From Rhodoferax fermentans (GTDB taxonomy: Bacteria; Pseudomonadota; Gammaproteobacteria; Burkholderiales; Burkholderiaceae_C), in NCBI RefSeq assembly GCF_002017865.1, contig NZ_MTJN01000002.1, forward strand, positions 3,844,001-3,908,000: a stretch of DNA of 64,000 bases, in the 5' to 3' direction. The notes under the pieces are model-generated. The model did no database searches. It was not told where the DNA came from and worked only from the letters and a program-made list of their open reading frames with translations. Made by a program: the position numbers and the translations under genes. Position 1 is the stretch's first letter; every line of letters starts with the position of its first letter. Below, piece by piece: positions 21,531 to 31,137 of this stretch.

Positions 21531-21580
21531 AACTTTGATAGCACATGGCGCAGAGGAGATAAGGGCTACAAGCCTATTCG
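21531..21580 (+). repeat. Palindromic repeat copy with degraded left arm
   Basis: AACTTTGATAGC matches the left flank, and GATAAGGGCTACAAGCC matches the right arm and tail. The left stem has been replaced by CACATGGCGCA, so it cannot form the full hairpin. It is between the barrel-protein promoter region and the stop of the large gene at 21607. Confidence 0.7.
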
Positions 21581-21606
21581 CCATCCATGCCCGGCCTGGC
21601 GGCCGC

Positions 21607-24600
21607 TCAACTCACACGTCGGTACAAAGGATCACAACCGATGGTGCCCACCAGGCTCTCCAGATACGCCTTGGAGCTGACGGTAGCGAGCATGTCCTTG
21701 GCATCGTCCAGCTGCGCCCGAATCTTCATTTCTTCCACCAGCTGCGCGTTCTTGGGGTCAGCCATGAAGTCCTTCAGGTAGGCCATCTGTTGTGTGTAAA
21801 ACGCGATGTCTTTGTCCTGTTTCAAGACCAAACGCGCCTTGTACCAGTCGCTGTCAACAACAGCTTGCCGGTCAAACAGTTTGCGCAGTTCGGGGTCGCT
21901 GATGTCCTGGCCCTCAAAATGCCCATAGGCCATCACATGCAGCAAGACTTTCAGGGGGGGTATGGCGGCCTCGATGCTGCCATCCTCGAAATAACTCAGG
22001 GCGACTTTTTGCTGGGCCTCCACAATGTTGTTGATGCCATCCACATAGTCTTCCAGACCTTGCAGCTCTGGTTTCAACATTTTTTCGTTGAAAACAGCTT
22101 GTGGCTCATCGAACAATCTGTTCAGGCACATCAAAGAGAAGCGCTCGGTGATCCTGTAACCCAGACGACTGGCCAATACCTTTTTGCCCTGGTACTCAAA
22201 ATCATCGATCTTCTCAAGACAGCCGTTTTGAATGAGGTTTTTGGGATCGCGGTCACTTTCTGCCAAGCGCGCCCAGATTTCGGGAATCAACAAACTGATA
22301 TCGTGATCAACCCTGTTTTGCGCGCCCACATAACCTGCAGCGGTACTGAAGGCATTGGCGTCCGTCAGGATATGCGACAACAAGGCATTGTTGAGGTCGG
22401 TGGTGGGCGTCAACATATTGAACGGCCCCTTTGTCAAGGCGCCCTCAGAACCCGCTCCAGTGGTCGAAGGTGACTTGCCTGTCAGGCTGCAAATAAAGTC
22501 CATGAACAGTTCAGGGGCTTCCTGGTAATGGATGGGGTTGTAAACCGCCAGCGGACGAATACCCGCCTTCTTGTCCACCGGATTGTTTCTGCGTCCCGGC
22601 AAGACAGCATTGACAACAGGAATAAAAGGATCATCGGATTTCATTTTCCGGTAGAGACGTGTGCCGATCTCGCCCAGATAACTGGCTTCTGTTTCCTGGA
22701 TGAAGATATTGCGCTCCAGATAACGCGGATTTTTTGTTGGTTTGCCATCCACAATGCGCGTGTGGGATGGCAGGCAAAAGTATTCCTCATCATTTGGGCT
22801 GTTGACAATGTCCAATATCAGGTCTTTGACAGGCTGGGTGTATTTGTCGAAGTTGACGGTGTCTTCGTAAATGTCGATCGCATCCTGTTTTCTCAAGAGC
22901 TCAAAATTGGTCAGGAAGGTGTTGTTCGACACAATGTCGCGTTCAGCACCTTTGTCATACCCCCTCACAATGGCTTCGTCAGGCCGCTGAAACAGGTAAC
23001 TTTCACAGTTGGCCACCACTTTGAGGCTTCGGTTGGTGTACTCGGGATTGAGCTTCTTGAATTGGCTCCGGGGCAGCGTGATGGAAGCCGAGATGTCATC
23101 TTCCATCTGGATTTTTTCGCTGGCAGAAAAGTCGGAGCGCAATTTGTTCAACAGCCAATTGCCTTTTTGGCTGAAGCCGATCCGGACATAACTCCCCACC
23201 ACCGGATTGGTAAAGTATTTGAGACCGGTGCCATTTTTGCCATTGATCACATCAACGGACATGCACTCTTTCCAGTTCAGGTTGTTGCCATCCTGACGGT
23301 ACAGGCGTTTGACAAACAGCACCAGCGAGCGGATATGAACCGGGATGTTTCTGACAAAGTTGTTGTACTCGTCGGTATACACATCCAATGGCTGCAACAA
23401 GCGCACAGCAGCGCCCAATGTTCTCTTCGGACTGAGGAAAGATTCTGAGGGCGGCAAGCTGGGGTCGTAATTTTTCCAGCGTTTTGAATAATCGTATTCG
23501 ATGATTTCATCTGCCTTCTTGAAATCCTCGTCAATGTCGATGATGTTGAACTCGCTGTACGTGATCGCGTTCAACATGGACTTCGATATCTCGGATTTGC
23601 CACCACCCGACACCGTACAGGGCTTATGGCAGAAAACCCCTTCAGGAGAGGTATTCACAATGCGCCACAAGGCAATGGCCTTGTGTTTTTCTAACCTGAA
23701 CTTGTTACCCGTTGGGTGGACATAGGTTTTATTCGGCGACAACACCAGCTTCTGTTCAAGCCCCTCATACATCCAGGTGATGCTGTTTGTGTTGGTGTTG
23801 ATGTAGGCGTTTTCGGGGATGTATATCAGGTTGGGGTATTTTTTGTCGACCGCATAGTTGCCCGACTTCACCTCGATACGCTCGCCCAGAAGTGATTTCG
23901 CCTCTTCAAAAGAATACACATTGCCGAATTTTTTTGAGAACCCGCTGCCATCCACGATGTCACCCATGACACCTTTCGGGTAAGCAATGGCACCGCCGGA
24001 ATGTTCTTCCTCCACCAGGCCATACAAGTTGGCCGCGTAGCTGATCTGGGTTTTGATTTCTTTCTTGGAATACCCAAAATAATTGTCAGCAATGATGGTG
24101 ACCACCACACCACGGTCGTCCCGGCAGGTGACCTTGAACGCGCCGCCGTCGTTGTAAATCTCGTCCTCTGACTTCCAGCACATGCCTTCATGCCGTTGGC
24201 GGTCTGTGGCCTGCTCCCAATGTGGCAAGCCAACCTCTTTCTTTCTGAGTTTCCTCAACTGGGGCGCCAAAATGACACATCCTGTATGCCCGGTCCAATG
24301 CGCGGTATCCAGGCCAGCGTCATTTTGTGCCAGGTAAGGGTCACCGGCATTGCCAAAAATGGACTCCACAAAGTCCAGATTGCTGACCAGACTGCCGGGT
24401 GTGAAGAAGCGCACTTCCATGCTTTTCCTGGCAATCACACCTTTGACTTCCGGACACACCATGGGCCGCAACAACAAGGACACCAACACCTTGGCTTTGT
24501 CTGCCTGGTTGGCGGTGAACGGCAAAATTTTCAGTTCATCCGAGGGATGGAAAGCCGCATGCAAAAAATGCGCAAACGTGATTTTGGGAACTTCTTTTTT

Positions 24601-25074
24601 ATCCAAAGGTGCAGGCAAATCACCTTCGACAATATGAAAGGTATTGACCGTTGTCCGTTTGTCGTTGCTGGGGTTGTTCAGAATACCTTGCTTGATTCTG
24701 TAGGTGATGATGTCTTCACTGATGAAACTGTCCCCATTGGGTGGCAGGCTGAGCTCGCGCGCATGGCCGGCCTGGGTCAACACCAAGGTGTCATTGGGCA
24801 AAGCCAATGACTTGTCAAAGTCCACACCCTGCAAGTAGCTGTCAATGAAATTCTGTATACGTTGATCGGCAGGAGACAGGCATTGCGCCAGCAGTCGGGA
24901 TTTTTCCTTAAAGCCCTTGATCAAGCCGTTGGTCAGCGCCTCAAACTCTGGATTGCAAAACTTGGTGCCGTCATCTTCATGGTCATGAAACAGAGGCTGA
25001 CCTAAAGAGGCTAATTGAAGATTGATGTATTGAACCGTATCTTTTTTGCTTTGTAGATTAGCTTGTTTGTTCAT
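21607..25074 (-). CDS. Large 1155-residue protein, candidate PPi-type phosphoenolpyruvate carboxykinase
   Basis: Start taken at ATG 25074, six bases after GGAAAG; an in-frame GTG lies at 25101. No signal peptide or membrane segment is seen, so it is cytosolic. Around residues 485-495 the segment PCTVSGGGKSEISKSML looks like the P-loop of PEP carboxykinases, which also lack the first Walker glycine. The size (about 130 kDa) fits the PPi-dependent PEPCK family known from Entamoeba and Propionibacterium, which would interconvert oxaloacetate plus PPi with PEP plus phosphate and CO2. The assignment rests on length, P-loop and memory of the family, not on alignment. The gene is visibly AT-richer than its neighbours and stands alone, hinting at transfer. 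A large uncharacterised kinase-like protein is the alternative. Confidence 0.5.
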   Translation of the reverse strand: MNKQANLQSKKDTVQYINLQLASLGQPLFHDHEDDGTKFCNPEFEALTNGLIKGFKEKSRLLAQCLSPADQRIQNFIDSYLQGVDFDKSLALPNDTLVLTQAGHARELSLPPNGDSFISEDIITYRIKQGILNNPSNDKRTTVNTFHIVEGDLPAPLDKKEVPKITFAHFLHAAFHPSDELKILPFTANQADKAKVLVSLLLRPMVCPEVKGVIARKSMEVRFFTPGSLVSNLDFVESIFGNAGDPYLAQNDAGLDTAHWTGHTGCVILAPQLRKLRKKEVGLPHWEQATDRQRHEGMCWKSEDEIYNDGGAFKVTCRDDRGVVVTIIADNYFGYSKKEIKTQISYAANLYGLVEEEHSGGAIAYPKGVMGDIVDGSGFSKKFGNVYSFEEAKSLLGERIEVKSGNYAVDKKYPNLIYIPENAYINTNTNSITWMYEGLEQKLVLSPNKTYVHPTGNKFRLEKHKAIALWRIVNTSPEGVFCHKPCTVSGGGKSEISKSMLNAITYSEFNIIDIDEDFKKADEIIEYDYSKRWKNYDPSLPPSESFLSPKRTLGAAVRLLQPLDVYTDEYNNFVRNIPVHIRSLVLFVKRLYRQDGNNLNWKECMSVDVINGKNGTGLKYFTNPVVGSYVRIGFSQKGNWLLNKLRSDFSASEKIQMEDDISASITLPRSQFKKLNPEYTNRSLKVVANCESYLFQRPDEAIVRGYDKGAERDIVSNNTFLTNFELLRKQDAIDIYEDTVNFDKYTQPVKDLILDIVNSPNDEEYFCLPSHTRIVDGKPTKNPRYLERNIFIQETEASYLGEIGTRLYRKMKSDDPFIPVVNAVLPGRRNNPVDKKAGIRPLAVYNPIHYQEAPELFMDFICSLTGKSPSTTGAGSEGALTKGPFNMLTPTTDLNNALLSHILTDANAFSTAAGYVGAQNRVDHDISLLIPEIWARLAESDRDPKNLIQNGCLEKIDDFEYQGKKVLASRLGYRITERFSLMCLNRLFDEPQAVFNEKMLKPELQGLEDYVDGINNIVEAQQKVALSYFEDGSIEAAIPPLKVLLHVMAYGHFEGQDISDPELRKLFDRQAVVDSDWYKARLVLKQDKDIAFYTQQMAYLKDFMADPKNAQLVEEMKIRAQLDDAKDMLATVSSKAYLESLVGTIGCDPLYRRVS

Positions 25075-25336
25075 CTGCTTTCCAACATGAGTTTTTGACA
25101 CTATTTAAAAAAGTCACCGTTTTGGGCTGTGCGATCTCGTCCTGCTGAGGGATGGCTCGAAGCGACCCTTGTACGGCTGACAAGCATTGTGCGGCGTTCC
25201 AACTGCTACCACATGACATAGCTCAATGTGGCGGAGATTTTTGAAACACCGGTTCAATTTTCGCCAACTGCACGATAACAGCTTATTGACCGTGCTGCGC
25301 CGCCATACATCGCGCCATTCAGCACCAGCGACAATT
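25075..25336. other. Intergenic region upstream of the large gene
   Basis: About 260 bases between the divergently read large gene start and the 3' end of the yihY-like gene. It is AT-richer than surrounding sequence. No open frame, tRNA or clear hairpin was found; the promoter of the large gene must lie here. Confidence 0.6.
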
Positions 25337-25390
25337 TCTTTTTTTATAGCGCGCTACGCATACTGAGTGAGGGCCAGAGGCCGTTTTCCC
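25337..25390 (+). repeat. Palindromic repeat copy forming the C-terminus of the YihY-like protein
   Basis: TTTTTATAGCGCGCTACGCA matches the left flank, and GAGGGCCAGAGGCCGTTTT matches the right arm and tail. Read on the minus strand it encodes the last residues, GLWPSLSMRSAL, and the stop codon TAA (in CTATAA). Confidence 0.7.
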
Positions 25391-26582
25391 ATAAATTATG
25401 GGTGCTGGGCTCCTGTTTGAGCAGCAGCCCATCCAGCAGCGGCGCCAGCAAGGTGGTGTCGGGATCGGCCAGCAGCACCAGCCGGGCGCTCGCGTCTGAG
25501 CGCTCCTCGGCCAGTTGGCCGATCCAGTCCAGCGCCTGCAGGGCCTCCACCACCGGCTCGAGCTGCAATTGGTCCACCCGCAACAAGGCGCTGAGGTGCT
25601 CCAGGCTCAGGCCCTTGTCCGGACGCTGGCGCACCCGCTCCAACTGCTGCAGCGTCTCCAGCGCCAGCAAAAACTGCCAGCCATGGGCGCGCGCACGGCG
25701 CTGCACCCCGGTCAGCAGGCTGGGCAAATACGCGGCAATCACCGCGCCCATCAGCACAATCACCCAGGCCACATACAGCCACACCAGCAGGATGGGCACC
25801 GTGGCAAAAGCGCCATACAGCACCGAATAGGTCGGCACCTTGGCCAGGTACAAGACCAGCACCCGCTTGGCCAGTTCAAACGCCGCCGACACAAACAGGC
25901 CACCGGCCCAGGCGTGTGACCAGCGCACATGGGTGTTGGGCACAAAATGGTAGAGCGCGGCCATGCCCCAGGCCAGCAACACAAACTGCAAGCCATCCAG
26001 CAAAAACTGCAGCCCCCCCGGCAGCGCACCCACCACCCCTTTGGAGGTCGACAGGGCGTAAGACGTCAGGCTCAAGCTCAGGGCCAGCAGCAGCGGGCCC
26101 AAGGTCATCAGCGCCCAATAGACCATCACGCGCTGGCCCAGTGGTCGCGGTTGGCGCACCCGCCAGATGCCGTTCAAGGTGCGGTCAATCGTCAAAATCA
26201 AGGCCAGCGCGGTCAAGAACAGAATGCCCAGCCCCACACCCCCGAGGCGGCTGGCCTTGCCGGCAAACTGCGTCAAATAACCCAGCACCTGGCGTGCGAT
26301 GCTGTCGGGGATCAGGCTCTCGATCAGCCACTGCTGCAGCACCAGCTGGAACTTGGCAAACATCGGAAACGCGGTGAACACCGCCAACACCACGGTGAAC
26401 AGCGGCACCAGCGCGATGGTGGTGGTGAAGGTCAGGCTGCTGGCCGTGATGCCCAGGCGGTCCTCGCGAAAGCGCTCACGCAAGGTGTGGGCAGTGTTTT
26501 TCCAGGGAAAGTGGCGCAGCTGGTGGATCAGGGCTTGCAGGCGCTGGCGCCCGTCAAAGGCGGCTTGGGTCAGGTCGGTCAT
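25344..26582 (-). CDS. YihY/BrkB-family inner-membrane protein
   Basis: 412 residues from ATG at 26582; the open frame extends upstream but overlaps the divergent DUF2069 gene and looks non-coding. Six membrane segments are visible (SLTFTTTIALVPLFTVVLAV, GVGLGILFLTALALILTI, VMYWALMTLGPLLLALSL and others) in about the first 280 residues, followed by a soluble winged-helix-like tail. The family was once called RNase BN; its true function is unsettled. The last 15 residues and stop codon come from a palindromic repeat. It is divergent from the DUF2069 gene with 21 bases between start codons. Confidence 0.88.
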   Translation of the reverse strand: MTDLTQAAFDGRQRLQALIHQLRHFPWKNTAHTLRERFREDRLGITASSLTFTTTIALVPLFTVVLAVFTAFPMFAKFQLVLQQWLIESLIPDSIARQVLGYLTQFAGKASRLGGVGLGILFLTALALILTIDRTLNGIWRVRQPRPLGQRVMVYWALMTLGPLLLALSLSLTSYALSTSKGVVGALPGGLQFLLDGLQFVLLAWGMAALYHFVPNTHVRWSHAWAGGLFVSAAFELAKRVLVLYLAKVPTYSVLYGAFATVPILLVWLYVAWVIVLMGAVIAAYLPSLLTGVQRRARAHGWQFLLALETLQQLERVRQRPDKGLSLEHLSALLRVDQLQLEPVVEALQALDWIGQLAEERSDASARLVLLADPDTTLLAPLLDGLLLKQEPSTHNLWENGLWPSLSMRSAL

Positions 26583-26603
26583 GGCCGCTATGATGCCATC
26601 CCG

Positions 26604-27032
26604 ATGCACACCCAGAACCCCCCCCCTCCCACCCCGCCCTCGTCTTCCGTCGCCCTGACCCGTTTGCTGTCGGTGGGCAGCCTGCTCGGGCTGATCGTGC
26701 TCGGCCTGGCCTGGGAGCTGGTGCTGGCGCCGGTGCGCCCGGGCGGCTCGCTGCTGGCGCTCAAGGTGCTGCCGCTGTGCCTGCCACTGATCGGGCTGCT
26801 CAAGAACCGCATGTACACCCACCGCTGGGTCACGCTGATGGTCTGGCTCTATTTCACCGAAGGCGTGGTGCGCGCCTACAGTGACAGGCCGCCGAGCAAT
26901 TACCTGGCCATGGTCGAGATTGCGCTGTGTCTGTCCCTGTTTGCGGCCAGCGCAATGCACATCCGCTGGCGTTTTCGCGATGTCAAGAAGGCCCAATTGG
27001 AAGCGGCAAGCCATGCAAAACCTGCTGAGTGA
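26604..27032 (+). CDS. DUF2069 small membrane protein
   Basis: 142 residues. A Pro-rich N-terminus is followed by about four hydrophobic helices (LLSVGSLLGLIVLGLAWELV, LLALKVLPLCLPLIGLL, VTLMVWLYFTEGVVRAY, YLAMVEIALCLSLFAASAMH). The pattern and the LPLIGLLKNRMYTHRWVTL block match the DUF2069 family, of unknown function. Its 3' end overlaps the next gene (start at 27013) by 20 bases, indicating coupled expression. Confidence 0.8.
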   Translation: MHTQNPPPPTPPSSSVALTRLLSVGSLLGLIVLGLAWELVLAPVRPGGSLLALKVLPLCLPLIGLLKNRMYTHRWVTLMVWLYFTEGVVRAYSDRPPSNYLAMVEIALCLSLFAASAMHIRWRFRDVKKAQLEAASHAKPAE

Positions 27033-28446
27033 ACTCCGCAGCCTCGTCGGCGAGACCCATGTGCTCAGCGAGGAGAATTTAAGCGCCTGGGAGCAGGACT
27101 GGCGCAAACGTGCCCGAGGCAAGGCCCTGGCGGTGGTGCTCCCGGGCAACACGGCCGAGGTGGCCGCAGTGGTCCAGGCCTGCGCCCGACACCGGGCCCA
27201 GCACCCGGATCAACACTTAAGCATCGTGCCGCAGGGCGGCAACACCTCGCTGGTGGTGGGTGCCACGCCGGATGAGTCGGGTCGGCAAATTGTGCTGAGC
27301 CTGCAGCGTTTGAACCAGGTGCGCGCACTGGATGCGGCCAACCAAACCCTCACCGCCGAAGCCGGTTGTGTGCTGCAAGCCGTGCAGGAACACGCTCTCA
27401 ACGCCGGTTATCTGTTTCCCCTGAGTCTGGCCGCTGAAGGCTCCTGCACCCTGGGTGGCAACCTGGGCAGCAACGCCGGTGGCACCCAGGTGCTGCGTTT
27501 TGGCAATACCCGAGAGTTGTGCCTGGGTCTCGAAGTGGTGACTGCACAAGGTGAGGTCTGGAACGGCTTGAGTGGCCTGCGCAAGGACAACACAGGTTAC
27601 GACCTGCGCCACCTGTTCATTGGCTCCGAAGGCACGCTGGGCATCATCACCGCTGCCACGATGAAGCTCTACCCACTGCCCGCGGCCCAGCTCACCGCCT
27701 GGGCGGTTGTGCCATCGATGCAGGCCGCCGTGACGCTGCTGGGCCTGGCGCATCGCCATCTGGGCGCGGGCTTGACCGGTTTTGAGGTGATGGGGCAGTT
27801 TGCCCTGCGCCTGGTGGACAAACATTTCAAACAGTTGCGCGTGCCACTGTGGCTAGACGGGCCGTTTTGTGTGCTGCTGGAAAACTCCGACCACGAGTCC
27901 GAGGCCCACGCACGCTTGCAATTTGAAGGTCTGCTGGAAGCCGCCTTGACCGATGGTTGTGTCACCGACGCGGTGGTGGCCGAAAACCTGAGCCAGGCCA
28001 AGGCCTTGTGGCAGGTGCGCGAAAGCATTTCGCTAGCGCAGTCCCAAGAGGGGCTCAACATCAAACACGACATCTCGCTGCCGATCTCCAACATTCCCGC
28101 CTTTGTCCAGAGCACCGACGCGGCGCTGGCGCAAGCCATACCGGGCGTGCGTCTGGTCAACTTCGGCCACCTGGGTGACGGCAACCTGCACTACAACGTT
28201 CAGGCCCCGGAGGGTGTCGATGCAGCCGCCTTTTTGCGCGAGCACGAGCCCAAGGTGAACAGCCTGGTGTTTGATGCGGTAACCTACTTTGGCGGCTCGA
28301 TTTCCGCCGAACACGGCATCGGCAGCCTCAAGCTGCACCAGCTGGTGCACTACAAGTCACCGGTGGCACTTACCATGATGCGTTCGATCAAGCGGGCGCT
28401 GGACCCGCATAACCTGATGAACCCGGGGCGGGTGCTGTCCGTTTGA
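27013..28446 (+). CDS. FAD-linked oxidase (GlcD / D-2-hydroxyacid dehydrogenase family)
   Basis: 477 residues. The FAD-binding PCMH domain is recognised by PQGGNTSLVVGATPDESG, GGNLGSNAGGTQVLRFGNTR and LFIGSEGTLGIIT. The C-terminal FAD-oxidase domain includes NFGHLGDGNLHYNV and ISAEHGIG, with histidines typical of D-lactate, glycolate and D-2-hydroxyglutarate dehydrogenases. The exact 2-hydroxyacid cannot be assigned; no glcE or glcF subunit is adjacent, which favours a stand-alone enzyme of the D-2-hydroxyglutarate or D-lactate type. It overlaps the DUF2069 gene. Confidence 0.9.
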   Translation: MQNLLSELRSLVGETHVLSEENLSAWEQDWRKRARGKALAVVLPGNTAEVAAVVQACARHRAQHPDQHLSIVPQGGNTSLVVGATPDESGRQIVLSLQRLNQVRALDAANQTLTAEAGCVLQAVQEHALNAGYLFPLSLAAEGSCTLGGNLGSNAGGTQVLRFGNTRELCLGLEVVTAQGEVWNGLSGLRKDNTGYDLRHLFIGSEGTLGIITAATMKLYPLPAAQLTAWAVVPSMQAAVTLLGLAHRHLGAGLTGFEVMGQFALRLVDKHFKQLRVPLWLDGPFCVLLENSDHESEAHARLQFEGLLEAALTDGCVTDAVVAENLSQAKALWQVRESISLAQSQEGLNIKHDISLPISNIPAFVQSTDAALAQAIPGVRLVNFGHLGDGNLHYNVQAPEGVDAAAFLREHEPKVNSLVFDAVTYFGGSISAEHGIGSLKLHQLVHYKSPVALTMMRSIKRALDPHNLMNPGRVLSV

Positions 28447-28476
28447 GGGGACGGGGTTTGTAGGAAAATCCCCCCT

Positions 28477-29310
28477 ATGACCTCTGCCCCCATCCGCTCC
28501 CAATACGAAGATTTCCTGCGCCACGTCCACACCCAGGGTGTGTTCAAGGCCGACCGCACCGGCACCGGCACCACCAGCGTGTTTGGTTACCAGATGCGTT
28601 TTGATTTGAACGAAGGCTTTCCGCTGGTGACCACCAAAAAGGTGTTCCTGCGCGCCATCATTGTGGAATTGCTCTGGTTCCTGCGCGGTGACAGCAATGT
28701 CAAATGGTTACAAGACAACGGCTGCACCATCTGGGACGAATGGGCCCGCGCCGATGGCGACCTGGGCCCGGTCTACGGTGTGCAATGGCGCAGCTGGCCC
28801 ACGCCGGATGGCGGTCACATTGACCAGATCCAGCAGGTGATCAACACCCTCAAAAGCAACCCCGACAGCCGCCGCATCATCGTGAGCGCCTGGAATGTGG
28901 CCGACCTGGACAAGATGGCGTTGATGCCGTGTCACGCCTTCTTCCAGTTTTATGTAGCGCCGCCCACCACACCAGGCGGGCGCGGCAAACTCAGTTGCCA
29001 GCTCTACCAGCGCAGCGCCGACATCTTTCTGGGCGTGCCCTTCAACATCGCCAGTTATGCGCTGCTGACCCACATGGTGGCGCAGCAGTGTGACCTGGAT
29101 GTGGGTGACTTCATCTGGACCGGTGGCGACTGCCACATCTACAGCAACCACCAGGAGCAGGTGGCGCTGCAGCTCAGTCGTGCGCCTTTTGCCTATCCAG
29201 CCCTTGTGATCAAACGCCGACCTGCTAGCATTTTTGATTACCAGTTTGAGGACTTTGAGGTGCAAGGCTACCAAAGCCACCCGGCCATCAAGGCACCGGT
29301 CGCTGTTTGA
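28477..29310 (+). CDS. thyA: Thymidylate synthase
   Basis: 277 residues, complete. Catalytic cysteine lies in [13 protein letters not shown] (near residue 152), preceded by the arginine pair in [12 protein letters not shown]. The dUMP-binding end [16 protein letters not shown] and the final KAPVAV are intact. The enzyme makes dTMP from dUMP with methylene-tetrahydrofolate and generates dihydrofolate, which the folA product at 30566 recycles. The stop codon overlaps the TTG start of an MFS gene (TTGA). Confidence 0.97.
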   Translation: MTSAPIRSQYEDFLRHVHTQGVFKADRTGTGTTSVFGYQMRFDLNEGFPLVTTKKVFLRAIIVELLWFLRGDSNVKWLQDNGCTIWDEWARADGDLGPVYGVQWRSWPTPDGGHIDQIQQVINTLKSNPDSRRIIVSAWNVADLDKMALMPCHAFFQFYVAPPTTPGGRGKLSCQLYQRSADIFLGVPFNIASYALLTHMVAQQCDLDVGDFIWTGGDCHIYSNHQEQVALQLSRAPFAYPALVIKRRPASIFDYQFEDFEVQGYQSHPAIKAPVAV

Positions 29311-30503
29311 AAGCTGCCAAGGTGTCTTTGAACAAGAAGGTGCCGCTGGTGCACCTGGCCCTGCTGACCATCATCTACCTGGCCTTCATCAGCCTGGGCC
29401 TGCCCGACGGTGTGCTGGGCGTGGCCTGGACAGCGATGCGGCAGGATCTGAACCAACCGCTGGCCGCCGTGGGTTTACTCACCATCACCTTGACCGCCTG
29501 TTCGGGCCTGAGCACCGTGGTCAGCGGCTATGTGCTCCAAAAGCTCGGCACCGGGCCGGTGGTGATGATCAGCGGCTTCCTGACCGGGCTGGCGCTGCTG
29601 GGTTTTTCGCTGGCACCGTCGATGGGCTGGTTGCTGGCACTCTCAGTACCGCTGGGCTTGGGTGCGGGCGCGGTGGACGCCGGGCTCAACCACTTTGTGG
29701 CGGCGCACTATTCCTCGCGCCACATGAACTGGTTACATGGCTGCTGGGGCATTGGCGCCACCTTGGGGCCGCTGATCATGGGCGCCACCCTGGCGACACA
29801 AGGCTGGCAAGGTGGTTACCAGACGCTGGCGACGATGCAGCTGGCCCTGGCAGTCATCCTGCTGCTGTCGCTGTCTTTATGGCAGCGTGAAAACGCCAAA
29901 CCACCGGCCGAAGTGCACAACGAAGCACAACAGGCGCGCATCAAACCGGTGTCGATGGCCGCCACCTGGCTGGCGCCGCTGGGCTTTTTGCTCTATGTGG
30001 CCGCTGAAGCGGGCACCGGCTTGTGGGCCGCCAGTATTCTGGTCAACAGCCGTGGCACCAGCCCGGCGACTGCGGGCTTGTGGGTGTCATTTTTCTTTGG
30101 TTCGATCACGGCCGGGCGCTTTGCGGTGGGTCTGGTGGCCAACCGGCTGGGCAATCGGCGGCTGATCCGCTTGGGGCTGCTCACGGCCACACTGGGTGCG
30201 GTGGTGTTTGCCATTCCCAGCCTACCCGCCCCCCTGTCGCTGGCGGGTCTGGTGATGATGGGGCTGGGCTGCGCGCCTGTGTACCCGTCGATGATGCATG
30301 AGACCGCGCAACGCTTTCCCGCCGAGCTGACGGCCAAGGTCATCGGGCGCCAAGTTGGTTTGTCCTATGTGGGCAGCGCCGGCGTACCCGCCGCCTGTGG
30401 TTTGTTGGCGGCGTATGCCGGGCTACCGATGGTGATGCCAGCGCTGATCCTGGTGTTGCTGGCCTTGTTATGGGTGACCGAACGGCTCAACCAGCTGACT
30501 TGA
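29307..30503 (+). CDS. Major facilitator superfamily transporter
   Basis: 398 residues with about twelve hydrophobic helices (for example [55 protein letters not shown]). The GLPDG segment and the inter-helix motif resemble the FucP/bypass-type branch of MFS. The substrate is unknown. A TTG start overlapping the thyA stop is proposed, with translation coupled to thyA; a GTG at 29322 is the alternative. Its place between thyA and folA makes a nucleoside- or folate-related cargo conceivable but unproven. Confidence 0.85.
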   Translation: MKAAKVSLNKKVPLVHLALLTIIYLAFISLGLPDGVLGVAWTAMRQDLNQPLAAVGLLTITLTACSGLSTVVSGYVLQKLGTGPVVMISGFLTGLALLGFSLAPSMGWLLALSVPLGLGAGAVDAGLNHFVAAHYSSRHMNWLHGCWGIGATLGPLIMGATLATQGWQGGYQTLATMQLALAVILLLSLSLWQRENAKPPAEVHNEAQQARIKPVSMAATWLAPLGFLLYVAAEAGTGLWAASILVNSRGTSPATAGLWVSFFFGSITAGRFAVGLVANRLGNRRLIRLGLLTATLGAVVFAIPSLPAPLSLAGLVMMGLGCAPVYPSMMHETAQRFPAELTAKVIGRQVGLSYVGSAGVPAACGLLAAYAGLPMVMPALILVLLALLWVTERLNQLT

Positions 30504-30565
30504 AGGTGCGCAGTACAAGGTGACAATTCAGCCTTGCGGACGCCTAACCCCCGGAGCTTTCTCTG

Positions 30566-31060
30566 ATGCAACTCAAACTCATTTTTGCCCGCGCCAGCAA
30601 CGGTGTGATTGGCCACAACAACACCCTGCCCTGGCACCTACCCGAGGACATGGCGCATTTCAAACGCAGCACCCTGGGCTGCCCGGTGATCATGGGCCGC
30701 AAAACCTGGGACTCCTTGCCGCCCAAGTTCCGCCCGCTGCCGGGTCGGCTCAACGTGGTGGTGACCCGCCAAACCGATTGGCAAGCAGAAGGTGCCTTGG
30801 TGGCACACAGCATCCGCCAAGCCTGTGATCTGTGCCCGCCCGACAGCACCGCCTGGGTGATTGGTGGTGCCGAGGTCTATGCCCAGGCTCTGCCATTGGC
30901 CACACAGGCCGTGGTCACCGAGATTGATGCGGCCTTTGAAGGGGATGCTTTTGCACCCCGCTTTGGACCGGAGTGGTCTGAGACGGCCCGAGAATCACAC
31001 ACCGCCAGCAATGGGCTGGCCTACAGCTTTGTCACCTACACGTGCCAAACGGGAGAATGA
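30566..31060 (+). CDS. folA: Dihydrofolate reductase
   Basis: 164 residues. Typical blocks are ASNGVIGHNNTLPWHLPEDM (acidic residue of the active site in PED), PVIMGRKTWDSLP for NADPH binding, and AWVIGGAEVYAQAL. It reduces dihydrofolate to tetrahydrofolate with NADPH and pairs metabolically with thyA 1.2 kb upstream on the same strand. CGGAG about 13 bases before the ATG may be the ribosome-binding site. Confidence 0.96.
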   Translation: MQLKLIFARASNGVIGHNNTLPWHLPEDMAHFKRSTLGCPVIMGRKTWDSLPPKFRPLPGRLNVVVTRQTDWQAEGALVAHSIRQACDLCPPDSTAWVIGGAEVYAQALPLATQAVVTEIDAAFEGDAFAPRFGPEWSETARESHTASNGLAYSFVTYTCQTGE

Positions 31061-31090
31061 GCGCGACCAAGCTTCCGACCACTACAACAG

Positions 31091-31131
31091 CAATAGCAAC
31101 AAAAGCAGCATGAACAAGGGCTAGAGCCCTC
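31091..31131 (+). repeat. Palindromic repeat copy before xthA
   Basis: CAATAGCAACAAAAGC matches a decayed left half and ATGAACAAGGGCTAGAGCCC the right half. It ends six bases before the xthA start codon, where a ribosome-binding site would be expected; no good one is visible. Confidence 0.7.
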
Positions 31132-31137
31132 TGACCT

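Noticed and set aside
26583..27152. Upstream extension of the YihY-like frame to 602 codons
   Set aside because: The extension is antisense to the DUF2069 and FAD oxidase genes and has the low-complexity composition of a shadow frame; ATG at 26582 gives the usual family length.
29190..29245. CCAGCCCTTGTGATCAAA and GCTAGCATTTTTGATT in thyA resemble parts of the repeat
   Set aside because: The region aligns gaplessly with E. coli ThyA ([16 protein letters not shown]), so no insertion occurred; the similarity is by chance.
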